A DNA stretch of 64,000 bases from Sternotherus odoratus (GCA_032164245.1 JAVMKO010000003.1:62008390-62072389), one strand, 5' to 3'. Numbered from the stretch's first letter, positions 22,615 through 35,885 are shown. Notes: generated by a model from the sequence alone, not told the origin. Numbers and translations are program-made.

Positions 22615-24759
22615 TTATAGTCTGGGGAAACAATGTCCAAATGCATGAAATGAGAACAGAGGCCATAAGAAACAGTGTGAATGAGTAGCATACTTGGTAA
22701 CTGTCTTGTTATTTTTAACATGTTTAATTAAACATTTGGTCAATTGGGAACCTACACCTATCATGTGCTAGTTCAGATGCACAATATTCCTGCTTCCTTT
22801 ATTGAAGAAGTCAGGAATCTGACATTCACCTACTGTAATTTTTTTCAGTGCTTTTGTTCATGTAATTAAGATAGGAAGGGTATTTGGGCTGCTGGCATCT
22901 GCTGAAGGATATTGAGGAAATTGTGGTGTAGTGAATTCTAATTCTGATTTTTTATAGAATCCCCAAATTTATCCTCATGATTCATGACTATCCGAATTTT
23001 ACAGCAGCTGTGCTGTGGCAATTCCAGCCAGTAATTCCATGTAAATGGGCTTGTCTAAAATCTACCTGGTCTGCCCATTTCCTTTTGTTGTCTCTTTCCT
23101 ATTTTGTTCAGGTTACTTTGAGGCAGCAAGATAGGTAAGAGTATCCACAGGCTTTTTCTTTTTGAGGACAAAAATATTTGTGATGCAAAGGTCCTCTTGG
23201 ATTAAATATTTGAGTAATTGCATGACTATCTGTCTTAAATTATATTGGTAGAAACCGAATATGCACTATAAGTGACAATTCTGGGGAATATTTTAATATC
23301 TGCATCTCTTTACCACTAAAAGGAAATTTGGTAATGAAGAATAAAATACCATATTCTTTGCCTTAGAAGCAGTCTATGCCAGAAAGATTGTGCACAAGGC
23401 AATCTTTGTTGCCTGTTATTACAAAATGTAATTGTTTTCATTGTCATTGTTCCCCTGATCATTAAAGCAGAAGGCTAATAGGCACAATAATCTGTTGTCA
23501 TTGTAGCAGAGTAATCTTCATTTCCCATCCACAGAATCTTTGGTGCATTTTAAACAAAAATATTACTACTTCTGCAAAATGACTGATCCGCTATCTCCAT
23601 ACATTATCCTAAATATATAGCCAGGACTCTCAAATTGCATGGAGCATGACCACATCACTTTGTGTCGTCAGTTAAACTTTTCTTTATACACCACAATCGC
23701 AACAAATTCTAATTCTTCAGCTTTTATTAAAGAGCTTTAGGCAAGTTTCTGCAACAGCTCTTCAATAATCTCATGACATGGCCCTTGAGGAACTGAAAGT
23801 AAGGGAGCTGTTGTCAAGATGGAAAACCCTGAGTCTAAATGGGCAAGCCAGTAACTAATCAAACTTCCCTTACCCCCATCACTAGCAGCTCTGGTAAGGC
23901 ATAACATATTAGACACACAAAAAGAAGAAACCAAACTTTGAGCTGAAAGATTTCTAAACATCCTTCCATGAGGGTCATTATGAGGGTCAAGTTAACTTCT
24001 TAAGACCGCTCAAGTAGGTATATTTCAAGATTCATATTCATTAGTCACCATTAAAAATAATGGTTTTTGAAATTGGCATAATTTCTTCCCTCCCACCCCT
24101 ATGTTTAGAACGGGAAGTACTATATCTGTGCTAGCTGTGTGATATTGCTTGGTGTAGGCTTTTGAGAGAAGTTAATTATATTAGAAAAGTGGATAATTAA
24201 TCAAAAGAGCCTGTTCACATGTTATGAACACTTCCTTCTTTCTAGAGCATGCTTTCTGTGCTGTTTTTTACAATAAGAATATTTTCACAAGAAAAAAAAA
24301 TCCCTGTCACCATCTTTGGTACATTACTTTGTGTCAAAATTTAGAACACCATGAAACAGGGATAATTTGGGGAAGGATCAAAAGCTCAGAAAGAATTTAT
24401 GGGAAAAATATTCACTCTGTATCATGCTATGAGGCACAGAAATAGTGAAAAATATTCCAAAAAAAATTCCTTGTGCTTATTAAGTGGGTGGTGAGCTGAA
24501 ATATACTCTTTCTGGTGCATACAATGATTATCTTTAAAAACCTCACCAATTATATAAATGTTGTGGTAGGCCCCTATATGATGTTGTAGGCCCCTAAATT
24601 TATGCATATATTTTACTCACATTAGTAGTCTCTCTAATTTTAGGGAGATTGCTCATGTAATTAAAGTTATGCACATGCTTCAATCTTGGTACGATTGTGC
24701 CCTTAGATAATTACCTAATGTTATGAATGTTATTTCAGTGTTTGCAGTAGTCTAGACAT
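22615..24759. other. Unassigned AT-rich DNA
   Basis: Nothing is recognised; no plausible coding region, with open frames under 75 codons. Confidence 0.4.
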
Positions 24760-25130
24760 TCATCTAATGGATATGGGGAATACTTCATATACTCATTTCG
24801 TTTAAGGCCAGAAGTAACACTGAGTTTGACATCTTGTGTAACATAATCCAGAAAGTTGCCTGATCCTTTCTGCATGGAGCAGATAACTTCTGTTTGTGCT
24901 ACAGAATATGTTTTATAAAGACATTCCAATCTTAATTTAAAGACTTCAGGTGATGGAAAATCCATCACATTCCCAGGCAAACTGTTACAATTGTTAATTA
25001 TCCTCACAGTTAAAAAATTGCACCTGTATCTAGTCTGAATCTGTGAATCTCATTATGCCTCTTACTGCTAGATTAAGAAGCTACCTACTATCAGAAACTT
25101 CTTCCCCCATGCAGATACTTGTAGACTTCA
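24760..25130 (-). mobile_element. CR1 LINE 3' fragment
   Basis: The plus strand shows the reverse complement of a CR1-type 3' region: ttaaggccagaag (about 24804), gtgatggaaaatccatcac (24951-24969), gttacaattgttaattatcc, and then tctagtctgaatctgtg. These phrases recur in sauropsid CR1 copies. It is heavily diverged and truncated at both ends; no reverse-transcriptase frame remains. Confidence 0.55.
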
Positions 25131-28100
25131 AATATTTTGATAACCTTTTTGATTTATGTACAGGAAAATTGGCCAGCTTTTAAAGGTGCCCACCATAATG
25201 CAGAAATATTTTCAAACGATAAAGCCAAAAGGACCGGGAGCATTTTTAGCCTACTTCCATGTTAGCTATCTGTTATATTAGCTATTCCTTTGAGTAATCC
25301 TAGTGAATTATATATTTTCCACAATAAATTATAAACAAAGGCAACAAATCTGCAAATGCAGAAAATCCATGGATTCCAGATTAAGATACATAAACAACAA
25401 GCAATTCTCCCACTACAAGCAATCCATGGGTAAAAAGAAATGGTGGGAGAGTATAGGAATCAAATTAGCACTTTCCCCATCTCCTTTTGATAGAATGGCT
25501 CTTTATTAACCAAAAATCTTCTAAACTGCAAAAGAATTGGGTCAAAGTTATGGGCTGAAAGATCTTTGTGCTTATTCCAAAGCCTATTTATATCAACGGA
25601 AAAACTCATGTTGGCTTCAATGTACTCGAGATCAGGATTCCAGTGTGTGTAGCTTCTTCTATTATTTTTTAGAACCAGGGTGCTTTGACCCAGGAATATT
25701 TCAAGGCTAGTGTAAATGATACAACACTGTATAATCCAAGTAATACCTACCTGTATTTCCTCCCATTATTTATGCCATTGTTCCTGGAAGTGCCATCCTT
25801 GACTTGCGAACCGATAATGTCAATCTATATTGCCCAGTGCTGCAATTTTAATTTAAATAGTATTACCCTCCAAAGGCTATTCTTGGAAGAGTATCACAAT
25901 GTCTCTATTATAAGAACTCCCAAATATTATCATAGCTTTCTCATTATTTTTTAGATACGGATACAATCCCTAAACCACAATAAATAAACATAAGATATTT
26001 ACACTGTTCCATTTCCAGCAAGTATCTTCCTCTCTTTTTATAGTGACTTGAGCCTCAGGTCACATCCTTCATGACCGCTCCCCCCATTAACTGTTAATAT
26101 TCACCACCCCAATCACTTCCTTATATGGTATCCATGGCCATAACTTGGGATATAGAACTCTGTATATAACTTGCTACCCATCTAATTTCTCCCATGGGGT
26201 TGAGTATTTTATTTGCTGGCTATTTACTGGTCAGTGAATTTTTACCAGTGAATAACACCTGCTCTTTCCTGTAATGTCTGTATGCTCAGAAAATGTAATG
26301 ACACTGAGATAAAGTGAAAAAATAAAATGTTGAAATATTAAACTCTTTTCATTCAACTAAAATATACCAGTTTTTCAGGGATCTGTTTAACACTTGGCTT
26401 CTTTATCTCCAGTGCAAAAGACAAAGGGGGTATATGCCCCTCCTTTATTCCCCTTCCTAGGCACCCCTGCACTGCAGTGCAGAAAGTAGCCAAAAACTAC
26501 TACTCAACCTCCTCTGGAGATGAGCAGAGAGTAGGCAAGTTGGTAGAAAGAGTGGGTGCAGCTTTGATTCCATCCTATCCCTCACAATATACCAGACAAT
26601 CCAACCGTGCTGATGTGGAGCAGGAAGCAATCTGTACCAATAAGGAGTTAGTGGAGATTACTTGCTCTGGGGCAAAGGATAACCAGGTCACAAACTGTAC
26701 AGTTCTTGTTCTGACGCTGGGAGGGCACCACTATGTTTGGAAAGTGCAACTGCACAGGAGCACTGGCAAATCCAGTCCAACTCAGAGTCTCTAGCAAGCC
26801 GTATACCCTTTCCACATTTATGCAATCTCAGCCTATTTTCTATTACTTTTCTTTTCATTGATCATACATTCATCAAAAATAAATGACACATCCAATTCAA
26901 CTACATCATGTGCCTTCAATAGAGAAAAAGATGAGGAGGAAGTGGTGAAGTAGAGACCGAATAGAGAGAGCAAGTCCATAAGTACCAGGTAACCGCTTTA
27001 TTTTAATAATGATAAGTTTCCTCCCAGTCCAGAGAAGAAAGGCCGACTGTGTAAAATTTAAAAGAAAATCAATTTTCTTAAAGCTGAATAAAGACATTTT
27101 AAATATTCAGTCGAAGTAAACTATTGTAGATAAGATTTGAAAACCTTATCAAGTAACTGAGTTGAAACATATTAACAAAATGATATATAAACTCCTAAAG
27201 CTAAGGTTGATTAGGGCTGTTTTACCATGAAATAATTTTCTCATATTATGAGGTGAGCAGTTAAATTATGTGCTTTTGTCATTATTGGTAATTACAGTAC
27301 TGAGCAGTTATTCATTTAGTAATATTGAGATAAAACAGTTCATTAGCTCACATAAAGTTAGCATGCAATATGTCCCACTGAGCCATCCATAGTTTTCACC
27401 CTTAAATTCTCATTCAGAAAGGGAGGAAAAAAAGAAAATATTTGAAGAATTGATTTTTTTGTACAAAGGCCAGGAGTATTCTGTTCCCTTGATATATGCT
27501 TAAGGCAAATAAAAATCAGTTCACTTTAGGTCTGTTCTTTCTCCTGGAAGAGCCCAGATACAAATCATTTAGAGTAATTGTTTTAACTTATGTTCATTTC
27601 CTTAAAAAAAAAATACAATCCCATAAGCCCCTAAGCTGCTATAATTATTTCTAAAATGGCTAAGCTGATGATAAAATAACCATTTCCAGTTAAGGTATTA
27701 AGAGTGGATTGCAATGGCATCTGAAAACGAATTAGGCACATTTGTACCTTCGGGATCTGGGCCCAAGTGGCCACAAGTTGTTGTATAAATAACAGTTCGG
27801 CTCATAGGGGAATGGACAAATTTAAAAGACTAGCATACTCACTGCATATCTAATTCATTCAAAGTTATCTCCAATACACTGCTCTCAAGCTTTCTCCCCT
27901 CCTGCCTCTCTCCCCAAATGCAAAGGTATCGAGATATTTTTTGTGGTGCAAGCTGATAAAGTCTCTGTTATGAAAATTGATGAACACTTCATACCATCTG
28001 AAAATGCCAACTGGCCAATCATCGTGTGGTCTTCTCCAAGCAATGACTATCACCATATTTTCTACAGTTTTAAGAAGAACCTGACTTCTACATTGACAGC

Positions 28101-30269
28101 AGTTCTAAGCATTATAAAAAGGAGATCTCATATGGATAAGGTTTAAAAACCACAAAAATAAAGCAAGGCAATGGTATTTGCCTAACAGATGTTTCAAGTA
28201 GAGGACTGTTCCATTTGGTCAGACTAGAAGAGAATGGATTTCTAGCATTTCTAATTTAGGTTTACCTAGAATTGCTTTTCTGTTCATTTCTAGATTATTT
28301 TTTTTAAATGCTCAGATTAAAATTTTGGCTGATGCAGTGAGTCTTGGTGCACTGCTTTCCTATGCACTATTGACAAGGACTAAAGCACTGAAGAGAAAAG
28401 TAATATAGAATCAAGGGGGGTGGAGTGCACAAGGGACATTTTCTTTCCCTTTGTGAAGAGGAAAGTTTCACTTCCCTCTAGAGCTTCAAGCCATTGCTGC
28501 AGTCTACTCCATAGTTCTCAGTGCTCTGTTGGAAACAATTAGCAATACTGTATTGTGATTAAATCAATAGCCATACCTTAAAAGAGAATTTTGAGGTAAT
28601 AAATTTATCCCATGACACCAAAAATTTATAAGGGCTCAGTATTAATCGGTCTTGGGAGACTGTCTAGTGGAGTAGAGGCTCCTTTGTAATACAGTTGTTA
28701 ATATATTTCCCTCTACCTCAGTTTTCCAGCATGACTCACCTTCTATTATTTTCATAGAAATGGATTTTCCAAGTGGCACCTAATCAAAACACAGTATTGG
28801 CTAACACAAATCATTGGGCAGATAACAATATGATTGGAGTTTATTATGCTGATTGGCCAAATGTGTCACCTCCGAGTCTAAAGCTCTTTATTACTAATAT
28901 AGGTTTGTAATTGCATTTTAGACAGAGCTAAGCTAGGATGCTATTGTTCACTTGCTGGAGACGTTTGCAGGCAGCTGGAAAACAACTGCTTCTTGCAAGC
29001 ATTTCCCTCACTACTGAGAATGTTACAGGCTAATAGTATCCCAGCTAATAAAGTGTATTGAGCCCCTGCTTTGTTTTTCAAAATGCATATGAGAGATTTA
29101 GAAGTGCTAAGGTTAGGAAATAGCTGCTACCAGCTTTCTCTTGCAGGGGCTGCCAATATCCAGTCATGCAATCCTTTTAGAAAATTGAATAACCATTAAC
29201 TCACTTAAACAGCTTATGACATAGTATGAGTGAAAGTATTGTAGACTTAAAGAATTTAGGAATGAAGCCTCTTTTGCAATGGAGACGGCGATCAGCTCTA
29301 GCTCTAGCTCCTTGGGATTTTGTTTTTTTTATAAGTGAAAACTCATTAATCTATGAATTGACTGAATTCACAGCTCAGGGGGAATAGATCAGGAAATCTC
29401 AGTCCAATGAAACGATCCTTCTGTGGCCACGATACAAAAAGCTTTTCACGTGTCCCATAATTCACCTTCTTTGTCATAGTCAATTCCCTGTGCCTCCCCC
29501 CATAAGGCAGAAAAGAACATCTTTTCAGCACATGAATTATTATGTATTTGGGTCGAGATTGTAGCGCTTTATGCACAGAGCATCTAATAAGGGGTGATGT
29601 GCAGGGGCTGTGCCCTACAGGGAACACTGCAGTGTTGCCAATTCTAGTCATATTTGGTGTGTTTTTTCTTCAAGTCCCAGCTGCTGGGGTCCTATAATGA
29701 TGAGATATCAAGTTCTCAGCTTTGTTGGGTTTTTTAAAGTATGTTTGTACCATCAGGGTTGAAGAGAGATGCTTAAAAATGTAAACCCTAAATTTGGATA
29801 AAAAACCAGAAGGCCCAATACAGATCTCCAAATCTGTATTTTACTCCTAAAAGTCACAATCTTGTTATTTCTAAGCCAATCACTCAGTCTCTTGTGCTTG
29901 ACCTATGATTTCTGAGAGACTGGGGTTGGCACTATTGGGCTGAGAAGTATTGTCCCTGAAATGGGTCCTGGTACTCCCCAGCTGCATTGTGTGTGTGGGG
30001 GGGTATAAGGTACAGCATATCCTCGCCCACCCCAGCCACGAGGCCAGATAATTCCCCTGACCAGCAGATGATGGGGGAGGGAGTTAGTAGAGCCACAACT
30101 CTGCCAATTTCCGGGCCTTGCTTTCCAGTGGAGAGAGCATCTTGGCACAAATGTTATTCTTTCTCTGCCCATTTCCCTCCTCCGCCCTAAAATCCAAGGC
30201 CTTGACAAGAGGAGGGGAGATTCTTTTCCCCACCTACAACCCTGCATGTCCGCAACAAATCACAGACCA
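25131..30269. other. Unassigned AT-rich DNA
   Basis: About 5 kb without a recognised gene or element. Short A-runs occur near 27601-27611 and T-runs near 28297. The open frame 26477-26794 (105 codons) has no recognisable domain. 29900-30240 is more GC-rich. The absence of identifiable repeats makes this one of the longer candidate single-copy stretches of the window. Confidence 0.4.
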
Positions 30270-30585
30270 GACCTTTATTTATTTCTCATACTACAGCTGT
30301 GGCCCAAACGTGCCAGGCACTGTACAAACAGAGCTGGATGGTATGTGCACAGTAGAAAAGAAGGATTTTCTATGCAATGGGGATACTATGTACCTATAGT
30401 TACTTGTTATCTCTCTATTTGTATTCCAGACAATATATGACCCTTGCTGCAAAATCATTAATGGACAAAGAGTATCTTCAAACAAGATGCTTTAGTATTA
30501 ACAATAATAATTTGTATTTGCAGTGGTCCCTAGAGTCCCCAATGCGGGATCCACATCTTATTGTTCTAGGTACTGCACACTAACT
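30270..30585. mobile_element. Two diverged LINE/SINE 3'-end fragments
   Basis: gtgccaggcactgtacaaac (30309-30328) and taataataatttgtatttgcagt with ggatccacatcttattgttctaggtactgcac (about 30502-30580) match the shared phrases of a widespread amniote repeat (conserved core: ctaggcactgtacaaac). Family name uncertain; very diverged. Confidence 0.4.
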
Positions 30586-30830
30586 TCATATAGAAGTAGA
30601 AGTGATGTCTAGTTGTTAAAGATAGGGACCAGGAATCAAGATCCTGGTTCTATTGATGGTTCAGCAACTGACTTGTACATTTTTTTCCCCAAGGGACAAT
30701 ATAAATCTCAGCTATAGTAAATAATAATAATAATAAAAAATCCAAATTCAGTATTGAGGCCAGTCAGCATAAAGAGCTGATAAAATAAAAAAGGCAGTTT
30801 TAATTTACCTTAAGATCCAAATAGGAAGCA

Positions 30831-30962
30831 AGTATTCCTCTTGTGGATCCTTAACTTAACTATGCTGTATATGTATATATATATATATACATACATATAT
30901 ATAGCTGAATATATATATACATATACAGCATAGTTAAGTTAAGGAGCCACAAGAGGAATACT
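30831..30962. repeat. Long near-perfect AT-rich inverted repeat
   Basis: The 52-bp arms at 30831-30882 and 30911-30962 are inverted copies with one mismatch (ggatcc on the left against ggagcc on the right). They are separated by a 28-bp TA-rich spacer, and the inner part of each arm is also alternating TA. As single strand it would form a long hairpin; as duplex it could extrude a cruciform. A further TA tract follows at 30963-30985. The near-identity of the arms implies recent origin or arm-to-arm conversion. Confidence 0.93.
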
Positions 30963-31239
30963 ATATATTGTATATATATATACACACACAAAGTACAGAG
31001 AATTGTTGTGGGGTCATGGAGTGTAATTTTGTTGATTCTCGAGCAATAAAAAACAAACCCACTCAAATTTATCACATACACAACAATGCAATGATTACTG
31101 CTAGCATCAGCCTCCAGTAGCTTCGTCGTCATCTTGGAGGTTGCCATCTGTGGTATGAAAAGTTAAATATAATGTTGATTTTAAAATATGTTGAAATGCA
31201 TTCTTCGTCTAATAGGAATATCACACCACTGGGTTATGT

Positions 31240-31407
31240 TAATAGATTTTAAGGCCAGAACTCACCATGCTGACCATCCTGTCAGACCTCCTGCATACAC
31301 TGGCCATGGAATTCCACCCAGGCTTTCATCTTCAATCCTGATAGCCCATGCTGGGTCTAGAGCTAGCTTTTCAGTACAGTCTTGATTTGGGGCCCCCTGA
31401 TCCTCTG
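31240..31407 (-). mobile_element. CR1 LINE 3' fragment, cut by an LTR
   Basis: ttttaaggccagaactcacc, tgtcagacctcctgcatac and actggccatggaattccaccca (31246-31321) are the reverse complement of the CR1 3' region also seen at 24760-25130. The fragment ends at the LTR target duplication, so the LTR appears to have landed in, or at the edge of, an older CR1. Confidence 0.5.
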
Positions 31408-32111
31408 TGTAAGTGAGTGGGAACTCACCCTGGCAGCGCCTCCTGCTGGTCATCTGGGGAATCAGCTCTCCAGCCTCCAGAGCGCCCTCTGCCGGCTGAT
31501 GTCCCGCTCCTACTCCGGCCCCGTGTCCCTCCCGGACCCCGGTGCCCTCTAGCTGAGGGTGTTGCACCCCTGCAGAACCCCCTGAAGTCCAAGGGTCTCC
31601 CCTCCCCGGGGAACCCTCCACACACTATCCCCACCTTGCCTCAGACTTGACCACTGCCAGTCACCATTTGCCTCCGCTCACTGAGGCAGACTGCAGTATC
31701 ATGGCCTCTCATCACCGGCAAGGGGGGTTGGCCTGCTGCTCCTAATGCTAGCCCTGGGCTACCACCTGCAACCCCAGTACCCCTGGGTCGGGCCTTCTGC
31801 TAGGCCCAGCAGCCTGGGGCTCCCAGGCTAGAGCTTCCCCAGCTCCTACCGCCTGTCCCCAGTCCTGCACCAGCCTAGGTACCCTGTTTAAGGCTCCCTG
31901 CAGCTAGGCCTGTCCTCCTCTGGAGACAGAGGAGACTGACTCTCGGCCCCTGCCTCTCAGTCTTTATACAGGCCTGAGAGTTTGGGGTGTGGCCAACCAG
32001 CTGAGCCTGCCTCCCAATCAAACCGGGGAGTTGGCTGGCTCCCAGCCACAACCCCTTCCCAGGGCTGTTTTAAGGCACTTTCCATGGGAGTGGGGCAGGT
32101 GCCCCACTACA
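31408..32111 (-). mobile_element. Solo LTR, 704 bp
   Basis: Ends tgtaagtgag and ccccactaca give TGTA...TACA termini. Perfect 5-bp target duplications ctctg lie at 31403-31407 and 32112-32116. On the minus strand a TATA box (tataaag) lies at 31962-31968, about 145 bases into the LTR, so transcription would run right to left. Composition is GC-rich, unlike the flanks. There are no retroviral genes alongside. Short open frames in this block (for example 31262-31621 minus) are not considered real. Confidence 0.88.
31962..31968 (-). promoter_or_regulatory. TATA box of the 31408-32111 LTR
   Basis: tataaag on the minus strand, 145 bases from the LTR start, preceded by cctg and followed by actgagagg. 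The position fits a retroviral U3 promoter. Confidence 0.55.
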
Positions 32112-32566
32112 CTCTGCTATAGTGAAGTCACACTCAGACATAGCGAGGGGGTGGCTTCAGGGAGCAGAATTTGATACCCTGGTTCACAGCTATCCAGTCT
32201 TGGTGCAAAGTGAGCCCTAATTTACGCCAGTAAAGGATCATGCATAATGGAACTATAATGCTATGCCCTCTTCCCTTCATAGCCTGACTATGCTCCATCC
32301 CCAGGAAGCCCACAGCGGTCATAGCAGGGGCAGATAGCTGGCATAGATAGCAGATCTGCCTCCACTACATTTACACCACTGGAAAGTTTGCTTGCATGGT
32401 GCATACTGGCTTTTGAGAGAATCTGGCCCAAATATTCCAAGTGATACAGATTTCCCCACGTGCCTTAGTAATCTGTGGTACAGATGGCAATATCCTTGAA
32501 AGACCTTTTGTATTAAGTTTATGTATTATTGTGAGTTGGAACTATAGTAAATTCTCTAAAGAGGAG
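32112..32566. other. Unassigned DNA
   Basis: No gene recognised. It may include the remainder of the CR1 interrupted by the LTR, but I could not match it. Confidence 0.35.
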
Positions 32567-33340
32567 ATGTGACAAATATTGCAACCCCATGCAGTAGCTT
32601 TTGGATCAGGGTTTTAAATGAATGGTTTATGTATGATTGTCTCTATTCCAAAGAGGAGGTCTACCTCAGCACCTCCCGGAACTAAAAAGAGTTGGATTGA
32701 GGCGAATCAGACAGGCTGTACCCTCCCAAGCCGCAAGAGGTAGCACCTCCTGGGGAAGATTTCGTATACTGGTTTAACCTAGATTCTCCAGAGTCCAAGA
32801 GACAGAGAAAGGACTTTTTGATAAATAGCCTGATTTTAAACTGAGTCAGTACCTTCTTTCTGATCCAGCACACGGACAGAACCTTCTTTCCAAGGAGGCC
32901 ACAATCCTTGTGAAAGGGTTGGAGGGGTTTGATTTACTAGAGCCCTGTAAGACTGATAGGAGACCTCTTGTAATCTGTTACATGTGTATAGGAACTTTTG
33001 TTGTTTTTAATAGGATTTCTCTGTAAGTCTCTCTCCTTAAGAATAAATGTGCTTGCTTATAAAGAGCCGTGTGGAAAATTGGAACAGTGGGAAATTATGC
33101 AAATCCTAACCTTAAAAGAGAAAGCAAAGGACAGGCATTGGCCTGTTTGTGCAGTTTGGCTTGCTGAGAATATCAAGCATAGGCAGGGAATCATGCATCC
33201 TAGAAAAAACCCTAGTTAGGATGAAGCGAGGCATGGATTTCTGCCCAAGAGAAATGATGGCTGGAGGCAAGAAACCCTCAAGTGGGTTCCCGTGGTGAAG
33301 CACGGATGGAGAATAAACATGCAGTTACCCTGAAACTGTG
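32567..33340 (+). mobile_element. LTR-like block with poly(A) signal
   Basis: It starts TGTGACAAA at about 32570. It carries a poly(A) signal (aataaa, 33042-33047) in the phrase ttaagaataaatgtgcttgctt, which I recall from turtle LTR-type repeats, and the 33170-33320 stretch also looks repeat-like. No matching TG/CA end with target duplication was found on the right. It may be an LTR joined to a piece of internal sequence. Boundaries are approximate. Confidence 0.38.
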
Positions 33341-34134
33341 GCAGCTGGTCCAATATTTAATTATGAAAAATGTCTTATTTTCAGTTTTGCTGGCTTCAAG
33401 TCCCAGACATTACATCTTGTTATCCTTTTGTCTGCCATGCTAAAGAGCATTCTAATATCCTATCTTCTCCCATTTGATTTCTTTGTGGTGTATATAAAGG
33501 ATTTGAAGATGCAGTATATTACACCATAAGTTAATATTTTCTCTGTCTCTAAATGGAGACTTTATATATGTTATTTCTTTGATACCTCTTTTTCCTTATT
33601 CTGAAATAAATCAGGTAGATTGAGAAACAAATATTTGCTCTTGTGTTTGGGAAAACATGCCAATTTTATTTTGTTTTGGGATTTTTTAAAATTGGAAATT
33701 ATTGCCTCAATTTCAGGTACGCTCAAAATATCATCCCTCCTTTCCACCCCCTGGCATGGATGACATAATACCTTTCAAGTGGGATCTACTGTATATTGTA
33801 GCTCCTGTGATTTTATAGATGTTGTGCACTGTATTTTTCAAGTGCTCCATGAGTTCTGTGGGGTACAGAAATAGCTGCTACTGAAGCTAGCCAAAGCTCT
33901 TTGGGGAAATGAAAGAGAGAGAAAAACTAGGAAATGGAAGGAAAGATTTACAAAAATCTCATGAGCAGACAAGGGAAGGGAGCTTTAGGCAGACTGGCTG
34001 GTTTGTGGGTAACCTGACATAAGGTCTTTCATCTACAAATCACCAGTTTGTATCTTGACTAGGGTGGTGATGTCTTTAAATTGTAGCTATTTAATACTTT
34101 GTCGGTGCCATATGCAAAGGGACTTTGGTAGCAT
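33341..34134. other. Unassigned AT-rich DNA
   Basis: No gene or element recognised. Confidence 0.35.
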
Positions 34135-34728
34135 GTGCAGTGTAATTGCCTGCAAGTTACTGCACAGTTCTTTCTAAACAAGCAGATTTATTAAGGTGAA
34201 GGTATTGGAGAGAAAACAATTTAAAACAATAAAATAACTTGCATGCTATAATATAAAGCTTACCATGGGTCACCCCTAACTCCCAGCTCTGCGTCTGGTT
34301 CAGATTCAGAATCAGAACACAGGCTGGGCAGTTCAGCTGTTTCTTCATACAGCTTGGTTCTTTGATCTCATCTCCAGGACTAGGGGATCAGCAGAAAATT
34401 ATTCACTCCTCAGGGCACAATTTCAAAAGGCTGGGTTTTTGCATAACCGGAGATGTGGAGAATTTGTATTAACCTCTCCCTAGATATTCCCCATCAAATC
34501 CACTTTACACCTATTGTTCCAAAAGTCCATTCATTTCTGGCACATTTTAAGTATAGTCCTTTGAACTCTCTGGCCTCACATAACATCTCTTCCTAGAAAG
34601 GTTATATGAAATCCTGGCCCACAATAATACATACAATTTGAACTTAATAAAATGTACCCCAAAATATACTTAAACTTTATTCAATAAGGCCTCCCAAGGA
34701 TAAGCAGGAAATTGACATACCTGTCACA
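34135..34728 (-). mobile_element. LTR-like block, minus orientation
   Basis: Read on the minus strand it starts TGTGACAGG and ends near CTGCACA, giving TGTG...CACA ends. It has a poly(A) signal (aataaa, 34187-34192) about 55 bases before its 3' end, where an LTR would have it. Flanking bases are only partly matched (catg on the left, catt on the right), so the target duplication is unproven. Confidence 0.45.
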
Positions 34729-35559
34729 CATTGCACCTAGTCTCCAGAGTTGTCAATGTCACTTATTTTGCAAGCACTAAATTGGCATACAAACAACAGA
34801 AGGCAACAGTACAGTCACAGGGTTGCAACAATCATGCACTAGGCTGCTGGGAGTGCCATCAGAAGCCATTAGAACAGTTATTTTCTATTCTAAATTATGG
34901 GTACAAATGTGAAAGTTCTTTTGTTTGTTTATAGATTCTAACATGATAATTGTTGGCATGGTGACTATTGGATTGGTGACCAAATGGGCTAGTTCACCAG
35001 GAATTAGAATGCAGATTTCCCTTCTCCCCTTTTTCTTTCTCCTTCAGACTTTCTTTCAGGCATTCGTTTCCCAACTTGTGTGTGGCAGTTTCAAAAATAT
35101 TTCAGAGTGAGTCACCATTGAAAGAGAAGAATATGTCCACATAAGCCAATTATATGCTTGCTCTGACTCTGCTACTCAAATGTTTAATCCAGCTTTTCCA
35201 TTTTAACCATGACTGTTAAGAACAATGGAAAAATATCTGCAGTTTGGATACCACTGTCTGGTAACTGGTGACAAAAGTTGGCTTTTTTTTTTTAATGATG
35301 ATGAATTTTTAGTTCAGGGAGAAGTGTATGCAGAATCCACAAAAGTATTAAACTATAGAAAGCGAGCGCTGAGAGTTTGCTAGGTAACAAATTTCCAGCG
35401 ATAAGGGTCACAGGTTAATCCATGGTCCTTTGTTCTAGTAACATATATACAATACACTGACAAGGTTTTCTACAAGAAGCAACCTGAGCTCATCTCCACA
35501 GAAAACTCAAACTCTCTCCTACTTATGTAGAAAAATTAATCACTCTATTTTTTTGTATC
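34729..35559. other. Unassigned DNA
   Basis: No gene or element recognised; short pyrimidine-rich tract at 35019-35055. Confidence 0.35.
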
Positions 35560-35885
35560 ACAGTAGAGCCCAAATAAGATTGGGATCTTATTGTGCTATG
35601 TATTTTCATTTATACCACTTGCGGCCTGCGGAGGCCTCACATGACCCATCAGTGTAATCCGCTGCAGAGAGTTTCCCTGCTCCAGAGAGTTTATTATCTA
35701 AATAGACAATAATTTTGAGAAAGGAAGTATTATCCCTCTTATGGGATAATTTTATCCCTTTTATGAGGCACAGGAAGATGTAATGTCTTGGACAATTTCA
35801 CAGAGGAAGCCTGTGGCAGAAGTAAGAATTGAATCCAGAGCTCCTGAATCCCAGACTAATGACATACCCACAAGACTATCTTTTA
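35560..35885 (-). mobile_element. CORE-SINE/MIR-like repeat with LINE-type tail
   Basis: It contains the MIR/CORE landmarks in reverse orientation: tattatccctcttatggg, gaggcacaggaagatgtaat, ttggacaatttcacagagg, and a tRNA-like end gaattgaatccagagctcctgaatcccagac (35828-35858). The left portion (agcccaaataagattgggatcttattgtgctatg) resembles the repeat at 30270-30585. Ancient and diverged. Confidence 0.6.

Noticed and set aside
31262..31650. GC-rich frames on both strands
   Set aside because: They fall in the CR1 fragment and the solo LTR 31408-32111; GC content explains them.
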